Both the position numbers and the translations under genes were made by a program. Of a stretch of DNA of 64,000 bases, positions 1 through 9,880 are shown in pieces. The stretch is from Ecytonucleospora hepatopenaei (lineage: Eukaryota; Microsporidia; Enterocytozoonidae): assembly GCA_026692725.1 (NCBI GenBank), contig JAPMUG010000002.1:186001-250000 (forward strand), written 5' to 3'. Each line of letters opens with the position of its first letter. The first letter of the stretch is position 1. Under the pieces are notes generated by a model, which saw only the letters and a program-made list of their open reading frames with translations, was not told where the DNA came from and made no database searches.

Positions 1-52
1 TGTAATCATCATTTTTATTTTCTAAACTAAAAATATTCATGCAATAGGTGGG

Positions 53-87
53 TGATGTATTTATTTATAACGTATTTATTTATAAAC
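53..87. repeat. short direct repeat
   Basis: Two adjacent copies of a 14-16 bp AT-rich unit (gtatttatttataa) lie just 3' of the neighbouring minus-strand gene. It is simple sequence with no visible coding role. It may form part of the 3' untranslated region of that gene. Confidence 0.5.
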
Positions 88-95
88 AATCGTGA

Positions 96-2213
96 TTATA
101 TTTTACCACTTTCTATATCTTCTATTTTTGTCGAAAGCAATTCAAAGGGATACACTTTTCTTTTTATCAAGCTCATGTTTTCATTGTTGTCAACAAGGTG
201 GAAAAATCCAATAAATTCTGCATAATACTTTGCTTTATGGCTGTATTTTGTTTTTGAAATTGCGTCTAGAACTTTTTGCTCGGTGGAAATTGAATTCCAA
301 TTCAGTCCTAAAACTGCGCTAATAAACTGAATTTCTTTGTTTCCTTTGTCTTCCTGCAAGTCTCTTTTCATTAGCTCCTTGAAAAGGTCTTTGTCAAATG
401 ATTTGTCTCCATTTGTCGTTCTTTCGCTGTAATGAAACAAAATCACCTTTACGTTTTTGTTGCTATCGCGTGTTATTGGGTATAACAAACTTCCATCGAC
501 AAGTTTGTCTAGTTTATACGACCTGTTTCTCAAATCTTCTTCTATTACATCTTCAATTGAGCCTGTAGTAATGTCACTGTATTTGTCAAGATTAAACAGG
601 TAAAAGGTTACTGTTACCCTTCTAATAAATAAAATAAGCAGTACCAGGCATGTCAACAACAAACTAACTAAACAAATCTTTAAATAAAACCACTTGTCTT
701 TGTTTCTAAATGGAAACCATGGTATAAATGCAACAATGAGAAAAAATAAACATATATAGTTGAATCTTACAGTACAATCAAATATTATTTCAGTACAAAT
801 TAAAAATATCGCAATTAAAATGAGGTTTAAAATACCAAAAAATAAAAAAATTGATCTTTTGTCTACGTTTTCTAATTTTTCATTTGTTTTGGTATTTTCC
901 ACGTCTTTTTTCTGTTCTTTGTTTGTTGACTGTTCCAGTGTTTTTTCTTCTTGTTTTTGTCCAAAAACTGTACCTTCTTGTGTTTTGGAATTTTTAAGTG
1001 CATCATTTCCATTGTTTGTGTTATCTTTCTCTTTATCTTTTTCATTATTTGTTTTGTCATTGTCTGTATTTACATTATCTTTTTTGTTTTCTTTGTTTAA
1101 TTTATCATTTTCTTTATTTAAATTGTCTTTTTCCTTATTTAATTTATCATTTTCTTTTTCTTTTGCTTTTTCGTCATCCTTCTTTTTTTCACTCGCTAAT
1201 ATATTACTTTCCTTTTCAACTACCTGACTTTCTTTTTCTGCATTTTTTAATGCTTCTTCCTTTTTTTGTTCGGCACTTGCTTCCTCTTTTTTATTTTGAT
1301 CCTCTTCCTTTTTTGCTTCATTCTCTTCTTTCTTTTGCTTTTCAACATTTTCTTTAATACTTTTTGTTTTTTTAGGTTCTTCTTCTGTTTCTTTTTTTAT
1401 ATTTTCTAAATTATTGTTATTTTCTTTTTCTTCCTTATTGATATCTGATTCTTCCTTTTCTTTAGTCTTTAAATTTTGTTCTTTTTCTTTTAAAGTATTT
1501 TCTGCTTCCTTTTTATCATTTTCTGTCTTTTCTTTTTTGTCATTAGCAACTTTAACCTCTTTTTCCTTTTCTTTCTCTTTTTCTTTTAGTTTGTTTATTT
1601 TCTCTTTTTGTTCTTTACCTTGAGATTCTTTCTTTTCTGCATTTTCTCGCTCAATTTTTGCTTTTCTGTGTTCTTCTTCTTTTTGTTTGTGCTCTTTTTC
1701 TCTTTCTTTCAATTCTTTTTGTTTTTCTTCTGCAATTAACTTTGCCTTCTGATGTTCTTTTTCGGCCTTTTCTTTTTCTTCTTTAGCCTTAAGTCTTTTG
1801 TTGTATAGTGCTTTTCTTTTTTCTTCTAACTGTTTTCGTCTTTCTGCTCTTTTTTTCATATCTTCCTCGTGTTTTTTTAAATTTTGTTCGTGTCTTTTTC
1901 TCTCTTCTTCTGCTTTTTTTCTTCTCTCCTGGGCTCTCTTAACAGCTTCAGCATATTTTTTCCTTTGTTCTTCATGTTCTCTTGCCCGTTTTCTGTGTTC
2001 TTCTTCTCTTTTTCTAGCTGCTAGTGCATTATTGTATGCTGTTCTTCTTCTTTGTCCCCAAAAACTAGTTGGCTTTTCTTCTAAAACAGAAGCATGTTTG
2101 TCTGTATTTTTTGCTTTTGTTTCACCAACTTTTGAGTTTTTATTTTTTTGTTGTCTATTAGGTGTATTTTCTTCGTCACTTTCTTCCCAAAACCATTTAC
2201 TAGCCACTACCAT
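96..2213 (-). CDS. Lys/Glu-rich coiled-coil protein with C-terminal membrane segments
   Basis: A 705-residue protein I do not recognise as a named family. After a short N-terminus with an acidic WFWEESDEE patch, residues about 70-450 are an almost continuous run of K, E, N, Q and R with heptad-like spacing, predicted to be a long charged helix or coiled coil. Two or three hydrophobic segments follow at about 455-475, 485-500 and 512-535. The roughly 160-residue tail after them is more globular. This suggests a membrane-anchored protein with a long charged rod, but the side of the membrane is unknown. The low-complexity region makes homology searches unreliable. Long open frames on the opposite strand here are by-products of the biased composition. 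No CCC block precedes the start. Functional assignment is not supported. Confidence 0.8.
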   Translation of the reverse strand: MVVASKWFWEESDEENTPNRQQKNKNSKVGETKAKNTDKHASVLEEKPTSFWGQRRRTAYNNALAARKREEEHRKRAREHEEQRKKYAEAVKRAQERRKKAEEERKRHEQNLKKHEEDMKKRAERRKQLEEKRKALYNKRLKAKEEKEKAEKEHQKAKLIAEEKQKELKEREKEHKQKEEEHRKAKIERENAEKKESQGKEQKEKINKLKEKEKEKEKEVKVANDKKEKTENDKKEAENTLKEKEQNLKTKEKEESDINKEEKENNNNLENIKKETEEEPKKTKSIKENVEKQKKEENEAKKEEDQNKKEEASAEQKKEEALKNAEKESQVVEKESNILASEKKKDDEKAKEKENDKLNKEKDNLNKENDKLNKENKKDNVNTDNDKTNNEKDKEKDNTNNGNDALKNSKTQEGTVFGQKQEEKTLEQSTNKEQKKDVENTKTNEKLENVDKRSIFLFFGILNLILIAIFLICTEIIFDCTVRFNYICLFFLIVAFIPWFPFRNKDKWFYLKICLVSLLLTCLVLLILFIRRVTVTFYLFNLDKYSDITTGSIEDVIEEDLRNRSYKLDKLVDGSLLYPITRDSNKNVKVILFHYSERTTNGDKSFDKDLFKELMKRDLQEDKGNKEIQFISAVLGLNWNSISTEQKVLDAISKTKYSHKAKYYAEFIGFFHLVDNNENMSLIKRKVYPFELLSTKIEDIESGKI

Positions 2214-2485
2214 GTTTTAAAAAAATTGTTCTACTTTTAAAAATCATGAAACATAAAAATGTTTTAGAAATTCTAAAAAAATCTATTTTTAACTATAAAT
2301 TTTTATTTCAACATATTAAATAGCTCATTATAATGTTGTCTTTAATAGAATTTGTTTACCTTAAACTGTTTATTTAGCCTTAAAACACTAAACTAATATG
2401 GTTAACTTTAAAATTACTTGTTTAATATTTTTTAAATGTTAAAAAAACTTTAATTTTTTCAAACTTGTTTGTTGTTTTAACCCTT

Positions 2486-4602
2486 ATGAATTTTGACCAA
2501 ACACAGCAAATTTTTGAAAACAATCCACAAGAACAATATGATGTTCAAGACGAGTTTAAGGCAAATGAGGAGGCTGACGGAATAAGGTTTGCATGGAATA
2601 TCTGGAACACTTCGGCTGTCAAAAATGATAATGTTCCTATTTCTTGTTTATATAACATTAAACAACCTTGTTATCTTTTGGAACAAGATCCTATTTTATG
2701 CAGTAAATGTATGGCAGCTGCAAACACATGGACATTTTTTGACCCAAACACAAACACATGGACCTGTGGATTTTGTCAATCAAGAAACCAAACTCCAACA
2801 AATATCGACTTAAATAAGTTTATTGAGGCAAATACAAATTCGACCACAATTGAATATATTTCTCAAAAAACATCTGCATTTCCACCTGTTTTTATGTTTG
2901 TTATAGACACATCCACATATGATCAAGAAAGACACGAAATGATGATCAGAACAGTCTCACATGCATTGAAACTGCTACCAGATGATTCTCTTGTAGGTCT
3001 GATAACATTTGGAACAAACATAAATGTGCATTCTTTCTCCCCAGAACCTCTAAAAACAATTTATCAATTTTCAGGTGATTTTTCATACACAAAAAAGAAC
3101 ATCAGAGGGATGGAAGACTTGAGAGTTTTTTTGGTTAAGAAAAGTGAAAAAGTAGAAGAATTGCTCGAAACCATAAGAGAATTGAAAAAAGATCCATTTC
3201 CAGTTTTGGACGGTAAAAAACCAAACAGATGCATTGGGTCCGTCATTTCATTTGCTATAAGTTTTTTGGAGGGGCCTTTTATAGATAACCCAGTCAAGTT
3301 TTTGATGTTTACCCAAGGTCCATGCACATATGGTCCAGGAAAGACAAGTTCTATTGAAGTTTCAACAGAAGAAAAGCTAGATATGGATGGTGCATTTGCA
3401 TTTTATACAGAACAAGGCACAAGACTCAATGATCTTGGTCACAGCTTTGATATTTATGCAGAAACCATAGCAGACATAGGATTTGAGCAGATAAAGCCTG
3501 TGATAACTTTAAGCGGTGGTAACATCGTATTGGCACAGGATTTTGAAGAAAGACTGGTAATTAAATCGTTGGAAAAGTTATGTGAGATAAGCGAGGAGAC
3601 GGGAGTGCTATCTGCCGGTTTTAATGCAAAAATGGTGGTTAAAACCACTCCGAACGTGTCAGTAAAATCATTTATGGGGGATGGAAGGCACAAAGGAGTG
3701 AGATGGAGAGCTGGTTGCATTTATCCATCAAGTAATTTAACCATTTTATTTGATCCAAACGACAAAACAAAGCCAAATGAATACGCGTATGTACAGTTAA
3801 GAACAACTTACACCCGTTCAGACAGGAGAATAGTGACAAAAATCACAACATTTGCAAAGTTATTTTCAAATGACAAGACACAAGTGGCCGGGGATTTGAC
3901 GAGGAGGCTGCGTGTATCACCCAGGCAAGGATTTTTTGCCTTTTACCGTTTGAAAACGTGTTTGATTTGGAAACAGCAATAGACAAGCATCTGATACGTT
4001 TTGTTAAGAAGTTTGCGACATGGGAAAGAAACAGCATTGAAACGCTTACTTTGCCTGTTACCATGCAATTTTATTTAAACTACATGTTCTTTTTTAGACG
4101 GAGTTTCGTAATCCAAAAAGATGGCATTTCTCTGGATGAATCGGCGTATTTTAAGTGCTTGCTGTTTAAATTAAAACCATCAGATGCAATAAAACTGATA
4201 AAACCACAGCTATTTTCATATTCGTATGATGGTAACATTTCTTCAGTTGAACTAAGTACAGAAGCATTAAAAGACGATGTTATTCTTGTTTTGGATTCTT
4301 TCCACAATGTAGTGCAGTGGCAAGGTATAAACATAGTAAATTGGATTAAGGAAGGAGTACAAAACAATCCTGATTATATTTTTTTCAAACAAACGCTGGA
4401 TGCAGTAAAACGGGATTGTGAATTTTTGATGGAAAACAGGGTGCCTGTTCCACAGTACAAAGAAACGGCTGCGGGTAAAAGCCAGGAGCGTATTTTAATG
4501 ACGTATTTGTGTTCGGCAGGAGGAGTGACAAACAAGACGCAAAAAATTAATTATGAAAGGTTTTACAGTGCGTTATGCAAACATATAGTTTCAAGTGATT
4601 AA
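2486..4602 (+). CDS. SEC23: COPII coat GTPase-activating subunit Sec23 (frame broken once)
   Basis: Inner COPII coat subunit that activates the Sar1 GTPase during ER vesicle budding. The start at 2486 is directly preceded by ACCCTT. The Sec23 zinc finger (CSKC...CGFC) lies near residues 70-100 and is followed by the trunk (PPVFMFVIDTS) and beta-sandwich regions. The helical and gelsolin-like domains (FDLETAIDKHLIRF, YFKCLLFK, QARIF) are in another frame. The first frame is readable to the GTG GCC codons at 3884-3889. The conserved continuation GFDEEAA resumes if the base at 3889 is read twice, so one base is missing or a -1 shift occurs, beside a GGGG run. If joined, the product is about 705 residues, near the normal 750-770. 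Homology continues on both sides with no decay, so an assembly error, a real indel and frameshifting are all possible. The family assignment is firm. Confidence 0.9.
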
Positions 4603-4613
4603 TTAATAGTATT

Positions 4614-4706
4614 TTAGATGTATTATAATTAATTGATATTATGTTAGATGTATTATAATTAATTGATATTATGTTAGATGTATTATAATTAATTGATATT
4701 ATGTTA
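4614..4706. repeat. 30-bp tandem repeat, about three copies
   Basis: Between Sec23 and the eS7 gene a 30-bp unit beginning tattataattaattgatat occurs at 4621-4650 and 4651-4680. A third copy of about 26 bp follows from 4681, and a partial unit precedes the first. The full copies are identical. The array lies in the 3' region of Sec23 and about 70 bp upstream of the eS7 start. It may vary in copy number, but no function is evident. Confidence 0.9.
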
Positions 4707-4774
4707 AGAATAGTTAGGAAGTTTCAATAAATGCCATGGATTATTTTTTTATTTTTTCAAAATTTTAACCCACC

Positions 4775-5284
4775 ATGTCTAAATTAACTGAGAATGAGAG
4801 CAAAGTTTCTAAAATCATAGAAAATGTACTGGCAGAAGAAATTGCGGCAAAGCCAGAAATCAAAAATCTTTGTGCAGAAGTTAAATTAAAGCCTTACAGC
4901 GCAGGTGAAAAAATGCCAAAAATTTTGATTGTGAGTGTTAGCAAGGATGTTTTGAAATTTTTGAGAATGCATTACAAAAAATATTTGGAAGCTATGAACA
5001 GAGATTTTAATGGTAGTTTGATTTTAACTATCAGAAGCAGCAGTGTGCCTGATAAAAAGGGACTGTTTGTCAACAGGGAAAGAGAAGAATTTTTAAAAGA
5101 CCTGTGCTTTCCTGCTGCCATTGTCGGAAGAACACAGGAAGTAGAAGACAGAAAAGACATTACGCAGGTTGTTTACTTGGATTCAAAGCAAAGTTACTGG
5201 AACGAAGCCAGTCTGAAAGCTTTGACTTGTCTTTCAAATGAAATGTTAAAAGACAACTACCAATTTACTTTTTTTAGCAATTAA
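4775..5284 (+). CDS. RPS7: 40S ribosomal protein eS7
   Basis: Small-subunit ribosomal protein of the eS7 family, involved in 18S rRNA processing and 40S structure. At 169 residues it is slightly shorter than the usual 190 or so. The family signature KILIVSVSKDVLKFL is at about 49-63, and the conserved block DLCFPAAIVGRT at about 108-119 corresponds to LVFPAEIVGKR in other eukaryotes. The C-terminus ends in the family-typical beta strand (YQFTFF). The start is immediately preceded by CCCACC. The gene has no introns, although ribosomal protein genes are where the rare microsporidian introns usually sit. Confidence 0.9.
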   Translation: MSKLTENESKVSKIIENVLAEEIAAKPEIKNLCAEVKLKPYSAGEKMPKILIVSVSKDVLKFLRMHYKKYLEAMNRDFNGSLILTIRSSSVPDKKGLFVNREREEFLKDLCFPAAIVGRTQEVEDRKDITQVVYLDSKQSYWNEASLKALTCLSNEMLKDNYQFTFFSN

Positions 5285-5322
5285 ATTTTCTTTTTATTCG
5301 TTTAAAATTATTTTAGCCCTTA

Positions 5323-6759
5323 ATGACAGAGTTTAAAAGAAATGAAACTAACAACGCGCAAAAAGATCCCTCTGCTGATGAATTGCATGGAATAGACATG
5401 TCTTTTCAATCGATAAGTATAATTAGCAAAACTATCTTGCAAATGGAAAATATCACCACACTTATATTAAACAACAATGACATTAGGGAAATTCCCAGGG
5501 AAATCTATAAACTGCGTAAACTGGAAAAATTGGATTTGTCACATAATAAAATTGAAAAAATACCACCTGAAGTGGGAAAACTCATTAACTTAAAAGAACT
5601 GCTGCTTAACGACAATTATATTGTTGATGTTCCCATGGAAGTGGGTACGCTATATAAATTAGAAAACTTTGATATTTCAAACAATCCTCTTAAAAATCCA
5701 TACGGAACTATGGCTAAGGAAAAGAGCTTGATACGTTTTTGCCGTGAAAACAACACGAACTACCCGCCTCCCAACGATAGAGTTTGGACAGAAACTGTAT
5801 TTAAGCCAGAAGTTCACTGTTTAAGCTATACAATAGGCACATTCAACACATTATGCTCTCACTATGCTTCTAATCTCACATATGCTCCATCTTGGGTTAT
5901 AAATGGAGAATGCCGCAAAAATGTTCTATTACAATCTTTTTTGTCGGTTAACATGGATATTTTATGCTTACAAGAAGTTGACATAGGTGTATACAATTCA
6001 TATTATAAGGAAGCTTTGACCAATAAAATGGATTATGAAGGTATTTTATTACCAAAGAAGTCTTACGACCCGCAGAATGATCAGTTTAAAAAGCTGTATG
6101 GTATGGCCATTTTTTGGAAGAAAAAGAAGTTTACATTTATAGAGCAAATTAATGTAGATTTTTACAGCAAAATAATAAATGACAAACGATTTAAATACCT
6201 TTCAGATGTACATAATAGATTTATAAACAAGACAAATGTATCGCTGATAGTAATCTTGGAATCATCTAAGACTGTTTTTATAATTGTAAATGTCCACTTA
6301 TATTATCATCCTGACTATACTGATGTTAAGGGAATGCAAACATTAATTTTACTGGAAGAAGTTCAAAAGCTTAAGGAAAAATATGGGAAAGAAAGTATTG
6401 TTTTATTATCAGGTGATTTTAATTCTTTAAAAAATTCGGAAGTTTATGAGTTTATAACAAAACGTAAGTTAAATCCATCTATTTTTGGAGAGTTTGATTA
6501 TGGATCTGTAACTAATGGAGATTACGAACACAACATGGATTTTTATGATGCATATGCAGAACAAGAATTGCATTTTACCAATTTTACACCTTCATTTTGC
6601 GAGGTTATAGACTATATTTTTTATTCAGGTCCTATCAAGTTATTTGAAGTGATTTCTCCCGTTGAAAAAGAGTATACTTTAAAAACCATTGGGTTGCCAA
6701 ACATACATTTTCCATCTGACCATGTGTTGATTGGTGCTAAATTTTATATTGATAAATAA
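5323..6759 (+). CDS. CCR4: CCR4-type deadenylase (LRR plus EEP nuclease)
   Basis: Catalytic poly(A)-shortening nuclease of the CCR4-NOT complex. Leucine-rich repeats occupy about residues 25-125 (LILNNNDIREIP, LDLSHNKIEKIP, LLLNDNYIVDVP) and would dock onto the scaffold NOT1. The endonuclease/exonuclease/phosphatase domain follows from about 165. It begins YTIGTFNTLCSHYA and has the catalytic Glu in LCLQEVD, the SGDFNSL metal-binding motif and the terminal SDH. The long N-terminal region of yeast Ccr4 is absent, so the protein has 478 rather than about 830 residues. The start follows GCCCTTA. The C-terminal part of NOT1, its probable partner, lies at the other end of this window. Confidence 0.93.
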   Translation: MTEFKRNETNNAQKDPSADELHGIDMSFQSISIISKTILQMENITTLILNNNDIREIPREIYKLRKLEKLDLSHNKIEKIPPEVGKLINLKELLLNDNYIVDVPMEVGTLYKLENFDISNNPLKNPYGTMAKEKSLIRFCRENNTNYPPPNDRVWTETVFKPEVHCLSYTIGTFNTLCSHYASNLTYAPSWVINGECRKNVLLQSFLSVNMDILCLQEVDIGVYNSYYKEALTNKMDYEGILLPKKSYDPQNDQFKKLYGMAIFWKKKKFTFIEQINVDFYSKIINDKRFKYLSDVHNRFINKTNVSLIVILESSKTVFIIVNVHLYYHPDYTDVKGMQTLILLEEVQKLKEKYGKESIVLLSGDFNSLKNSEVYEFITKRKLNPSIFGEFDYGSVTNGDYEHNMDFYDAYAEQELHFTNFTPSFCEVIDYIFYSGPIKLFEVISPVEKEYTLKTIGLPNIHFPSDHVLIGAKFYIDK

Positions 6760-6836
6760 ATGTTGTTATTTTATGCTTAATTTTTTTAAAAATAAACAAA
6801 AAATATTTTTGTTTATAACGATTATTAGATTAAAAT

Positions 6837-7748
6837 ATGAAGAAAAATAATGTTTACAAAAAATTGATAAAAGACATAGAAAAAAGGATGTTGAAGCTTT
6901 CTTATGGTGTTTTTATAATAAAAACAGTTGTTTTAGCATTTTTAGTAGGAATTAACAGTGATTCACAAAATACAATGGCACGCCCAAATTCGTTTGAATC
7001 TCCATTTGTGTTTAATTTGTGCATGTTAAATGTTTTAGATTATTATTTGGTATTTGAATCATTTTTAAACAAAAATGTATTTGAGAGTTTTGTTTACATT
7101 TTTGTTGTTGCAAGTGAATTTATAGCTTCAATCCAACAAATTGTTCTTGAGACTACAAACATGTTTTTTGTTATAAGAGGAGCATTAGTGTTGTATTCAA
7201 TAGTATGCTTTTTTCATATATTTTTTGCTATTCATGTTTACAACACTTTAAAAAGATTTTATGCGGAAACAACCTTAAAAATCGTTGGTGCTAACACAAA
7301 AATATTCAAAGCATATAAATATAAGCAAAATTTATTTGTTTTAGGTAAGTTAGTATTTATTCAGACAGCAACAGGTCTATTAACCAGTTTTATCCAAGTC
7401 AATGTAGCAATAGGGTTTCAATTATTGTTTAGAATGATAAGACTAGTATTTATCTTTATTGAACTTATTAGTATTTATTACAAACCTTATGATGATATAA
7501 AAACACTCAAGTCCATTAATTTTATCGTGTTTACAGCAGATATTGGATTATTGCTTCTGGCTGTGGTTCTAGAATTTACCAAGGTGAATACTAGCAATGG
7601 ATTTGGACCAACATTTATTGTTTTGTTTTTATTGACCATATTATTTAACATTGTAGTGTTATATCATTCATTTAAAGACTACATGTGTTTTGGATCAGGC
7701 ATAAAAAATGCATTAAAAACAAAAAAATCTAAAATAAGTTTAAAATAA
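6837..7748 (+). CDS. multi-pass membrane protein, unknown
   Basis: A 303-residue protein with a basic N-terminus and about seven or eight hydrophobic segments (roughly 20-40, 55-77, 82-102, 108-135, 165-190, 192-213, 227-248 and 255-280). No transporter signature or conserved charged intramembrane motif is recognisable. The C-terminus is lysine-rich (KKSKIS). No CCC block is seen upstream. It could be a lineage-specific microsporidian membrane protein. I do not assign a function. Confidence 0.7.
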   Translation: MKKNNVYKKLIKDIEKRMLKLSYGVFIIKTVVLAFLVGINSDSQNTMARPNSFESPFVFNLCMLNVLDYYLVFESFLNKNVFESFVYIFVVASEFIASIQQIVLETTNMFFVIRGALVLYSIVCFFHIFFAIHVYNTLKRFYAETTLKIVGANTKIFKAYKYKQNLFVLGKLVFIQTATGLLTSFIQVNVAIGFQLLFRMIRLVFIFIELISIYYKPYDDIKTLKSINFIVFTADIGLLLLAVVLEFTKVNTSNGFGPTFIVLFLLTILFNIVVLYHSFKDYMCFGSGIKNALKTKKSKISLK

Positions 7749-8118
7749 AAAACTATTTTATTCGATAGTATTGCTGTAAATATACTAATCTTATTTTTTT
7801 AATTATTGTATTTATACAATACTATTTGTTTTAAAAACAATGTGTTTAAAACTAAACATTGAAAACTTGCTTAAATAAAATTGTAAAACACTCAAATAAG
7901 ACAAAAATACTGAAATTCAGGTTAATAAGATTTAAAGATTTTTAAAAAATTTACCCTTGTATATTTTATAGAAAAAAGCCTTTATAAAGGAAAATGATGT
8001 CAAGTTATCCCTGTCTGATGATGATGAAATAACTACTGATTCCACTTTTATTATCGGAAATGATGAAAAATATCCTCTCGTTTTGATACGTGATAATAAA
8101 TGTTTCTGATCCACTTTT
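7749..8118. other. intergenic gap between convergent genes
   Basis: This 370-bp AT-rich stretch lies between two converging genes. It contains an inverted repeat with 8-bp arms (tattgtat / atacaata) near 7804-7821 that could fold as a hairpin in either 3' untranslated region. The minus-strand frame at 7932-8114 has no family resemblance and no CCC signal, so I treat it as non-coding. Nothing else is seen. Confidence 0.6.
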
Positions 8119-9744
8119 TCATAAATTATATTTCTCTTCTTTATTTAAGAATATTTCTTTATATTTTTTTGTTGTTTGGTCTTCTGCATAAACCTTTAAA
8201 ATCCCATCATTATCCGTTGTAAATGAAACTTTAATTTTTGGGACATTTTTTGGAGCAGGTGGAATGTCTTTTAAAACAATTTCACCCAAATACTTGTTGT
8301 TTTTTACATTTTGATCTTCTCCCTGAAATATTTTTATAGCTACTTCTGTTTGGTTGTCTTTACTTGTTGTAAAAATTTCTTCTTGTTTGAATGGTATTGA
8401 TGTGTTTTTTCTAACAATTTGATTAAAAACACCGCCATATGTTTCTATTCCAAGTGACATGGGTATTACATCTAACAATACGGCATCTTTCACACTTCCA
8501 GATATTATTCCCCCTTGTATAGCCGCACCAATTGCCACAGCTTCGTCTGGATTCACAGAAGTGTCTGGCTTTTTTCCAAAAATGTCGCCTACTAGTTTTC
8601 GTATATAAGGCATACGCGTCATTCCTCCTACTAAAACAACTTTGTCCACATCTTTATTTGTTATCTGGGCATCTTTTAGAGCCTCATTACATTTTTCTAC
8701 TGTTCTATTTGCTATCTTCTTAATAACATTTTCAAGTTGTGTTCTTGAAACTTTTAAATCGAGATCTGTTATTTTTTTGTTTTTCAATAAAATATTTTCC
8801 ACGTAAACATTCGTGTGTGTTTTATCACTAAGTGTTTTTTTGGCTTCTTCTGCTGCTATTTTTATTTTATTTTTAGTGTTTATATCTTCCACGTCTATTT
8901 CAACACCTTCTTCTGTGGCAAAAATATCACACAAAAGTTTTAAAAATGCACCATCAAAATCTTCTCCACCTAAAAATGTGTCTCCATTTGTTGATTTAAC
9001 GTAAAAAAGACCATCTGATAGCTCTAAAATTGAAATGTCAAAGGTTCCTCCTCCTAAATCATACACGGCAATTATTTCACCGTCTTTATTTCCTTTGCCC
9101 TTGCCTTCTCCTTTATATTTATCTTTATACCCATATGCTAGTGCTGCTGCCGTTGGTTCGTTTATAACCCTAACAACATCTATGCCCGCTTGCTTTCCTG
9201 CATTTTTAGTTTCCTGTCTTTGTGAATCGTTAAAATACGCAGGAACTGTAATTACCGCCCTGTTTATTGCGGTAGAAGCTAGTTCACAATCTTCTTTTAT
9301 TTTATTGCTACCACTGCTTTTTCTAAACTTTTGTAAAAACCGAGTTGCATTTTCTTTAACACTTTCCAATATTTTGCTACCTATTTGGGCTGGTGAATAT
9401 TTTCCAAAATCTGTTTTTATCCACACGTCTCCATTGCATACTTCCGTTGTTTTATAAGGAAGGGATTTTACAAAATCCTTGATTTCATGCATCTTACGAC
9501 CAATTAGTCTCTTTGAAACATTTATTGTATTTGGTAAACTCTGTTTAAGTGCCTTCTTGGCTTCTTCACCGACCACAAAAACATCTTTGCTTTTTTGTTG
9601 TACAATGCTAGGAAGGAGATTTTTGTTACCGTGCGCAATAATCTTTGGCTTTCCATCAATAACCAATGAAGCTACTGTATTTGTTGTTCCAAGATCAATT
9701 CCAATAATATTTTTATCTTTAACTTTTGTGGTGATGAAACTCAT
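8119..9744 (-). CDS. HSP70: mitosomal-type Hsp70 (DnaK/Ssc1-like), lid missing
   Basis: ATP-dependent chaperone of the DnaK/mitochondrial Hsp70 branch, expected in the mitosome for protein import and Fe-S cluster assembly. Visible motifs are [10 protein letters not shown] near the N-terminus, [29 protein letters not shown], the [14 protein letters not shown] phosphate-binding loop and [12 protein letters not shown]. The organelle type is supported by [10 protein letters not shown] and [14 protein letters not shown]. The substrate-binding beta domain is present. The protein stops at residue 541 ([15 protein letters not shown]), where the helical lid would begin, and no lid-like sequence is found in any frame downstream. 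The N-terminal extension before GIDLG is only about 13 residues, with no classical targeting peptide. Confidence 0.93.
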   Translation of the reverse strand: MSFITTKVKDKNIIGIDLGTTNTVASLVIDGKPKIIAHGNKNLLPSIVQQKSKDVFVVGEEAKKALKQSLPNTINVSKRLIGRKMHEIKDFVKSLPYKTTEVCNGDVWIKTDFGKYSPAQIGSKILESVKENATRFLQKFRKSSGSNKIKEDCELASTAINRAVITVPAYFNDSQRQETKNAGKQAGIDVVRVINEPTAAALAYGYKDKYKGEGKGKGNKDGEIIAVYDLGGGTFDISILELSDGLFYVKSTNGDTFLGGEDFDGAFLKLLCDIFATEEGVEIDVEDINTKNKIKIAAEEAKKTLSDKTHTNVYVENILLKNKKITDLDLKVSRTQLENVIKKIANRTVEKCNEALKDAQITNKDVDKVVLVGGMTRMPYIRKLVGDIFGKKPDTSVNPDEAVAIGAAIQGGIISGSVKDAVLLDVIPMSLGIETYGGVFNQIVRKNTSIPFKQEEIFTTSKDNQTEVAIKIFQGEDQNVKNNKYLGEIVLKDIPPAPKNVPKIKVSFTTDNDGILKVYAEDQTTKKYKEIFLNKEEKYNL

Positions 9745-9880
9745 AAAAAAACAGCATAAATTTTTTCAAAAATGTTTTTGCACAAAATTTAATAAATTGT
9801 TGCTTATCAGATTGAATTGTGTTTAAACAAGCATTTAATTATTATTTTTAGTTTTTAAATAAAATTTACTACCCTTTGCA

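Noticed and set aside
760..2220. Several long plus-strand open frames rich in F, L and S opposite the first gene
   Set aside because: They are the antisense shadow of a Lys/Glu-rich coding region (AAA/GAA codons read as TTT/TTC), without family resemblance or a CCC signal.
7932..8114. 60-codon minus-strand frame just after Hsp70, possible lid or small gene
   Set aside because: It starts with a non-ATG codon in a different frame, shows no helical-lid pattern and has no upstream signal.
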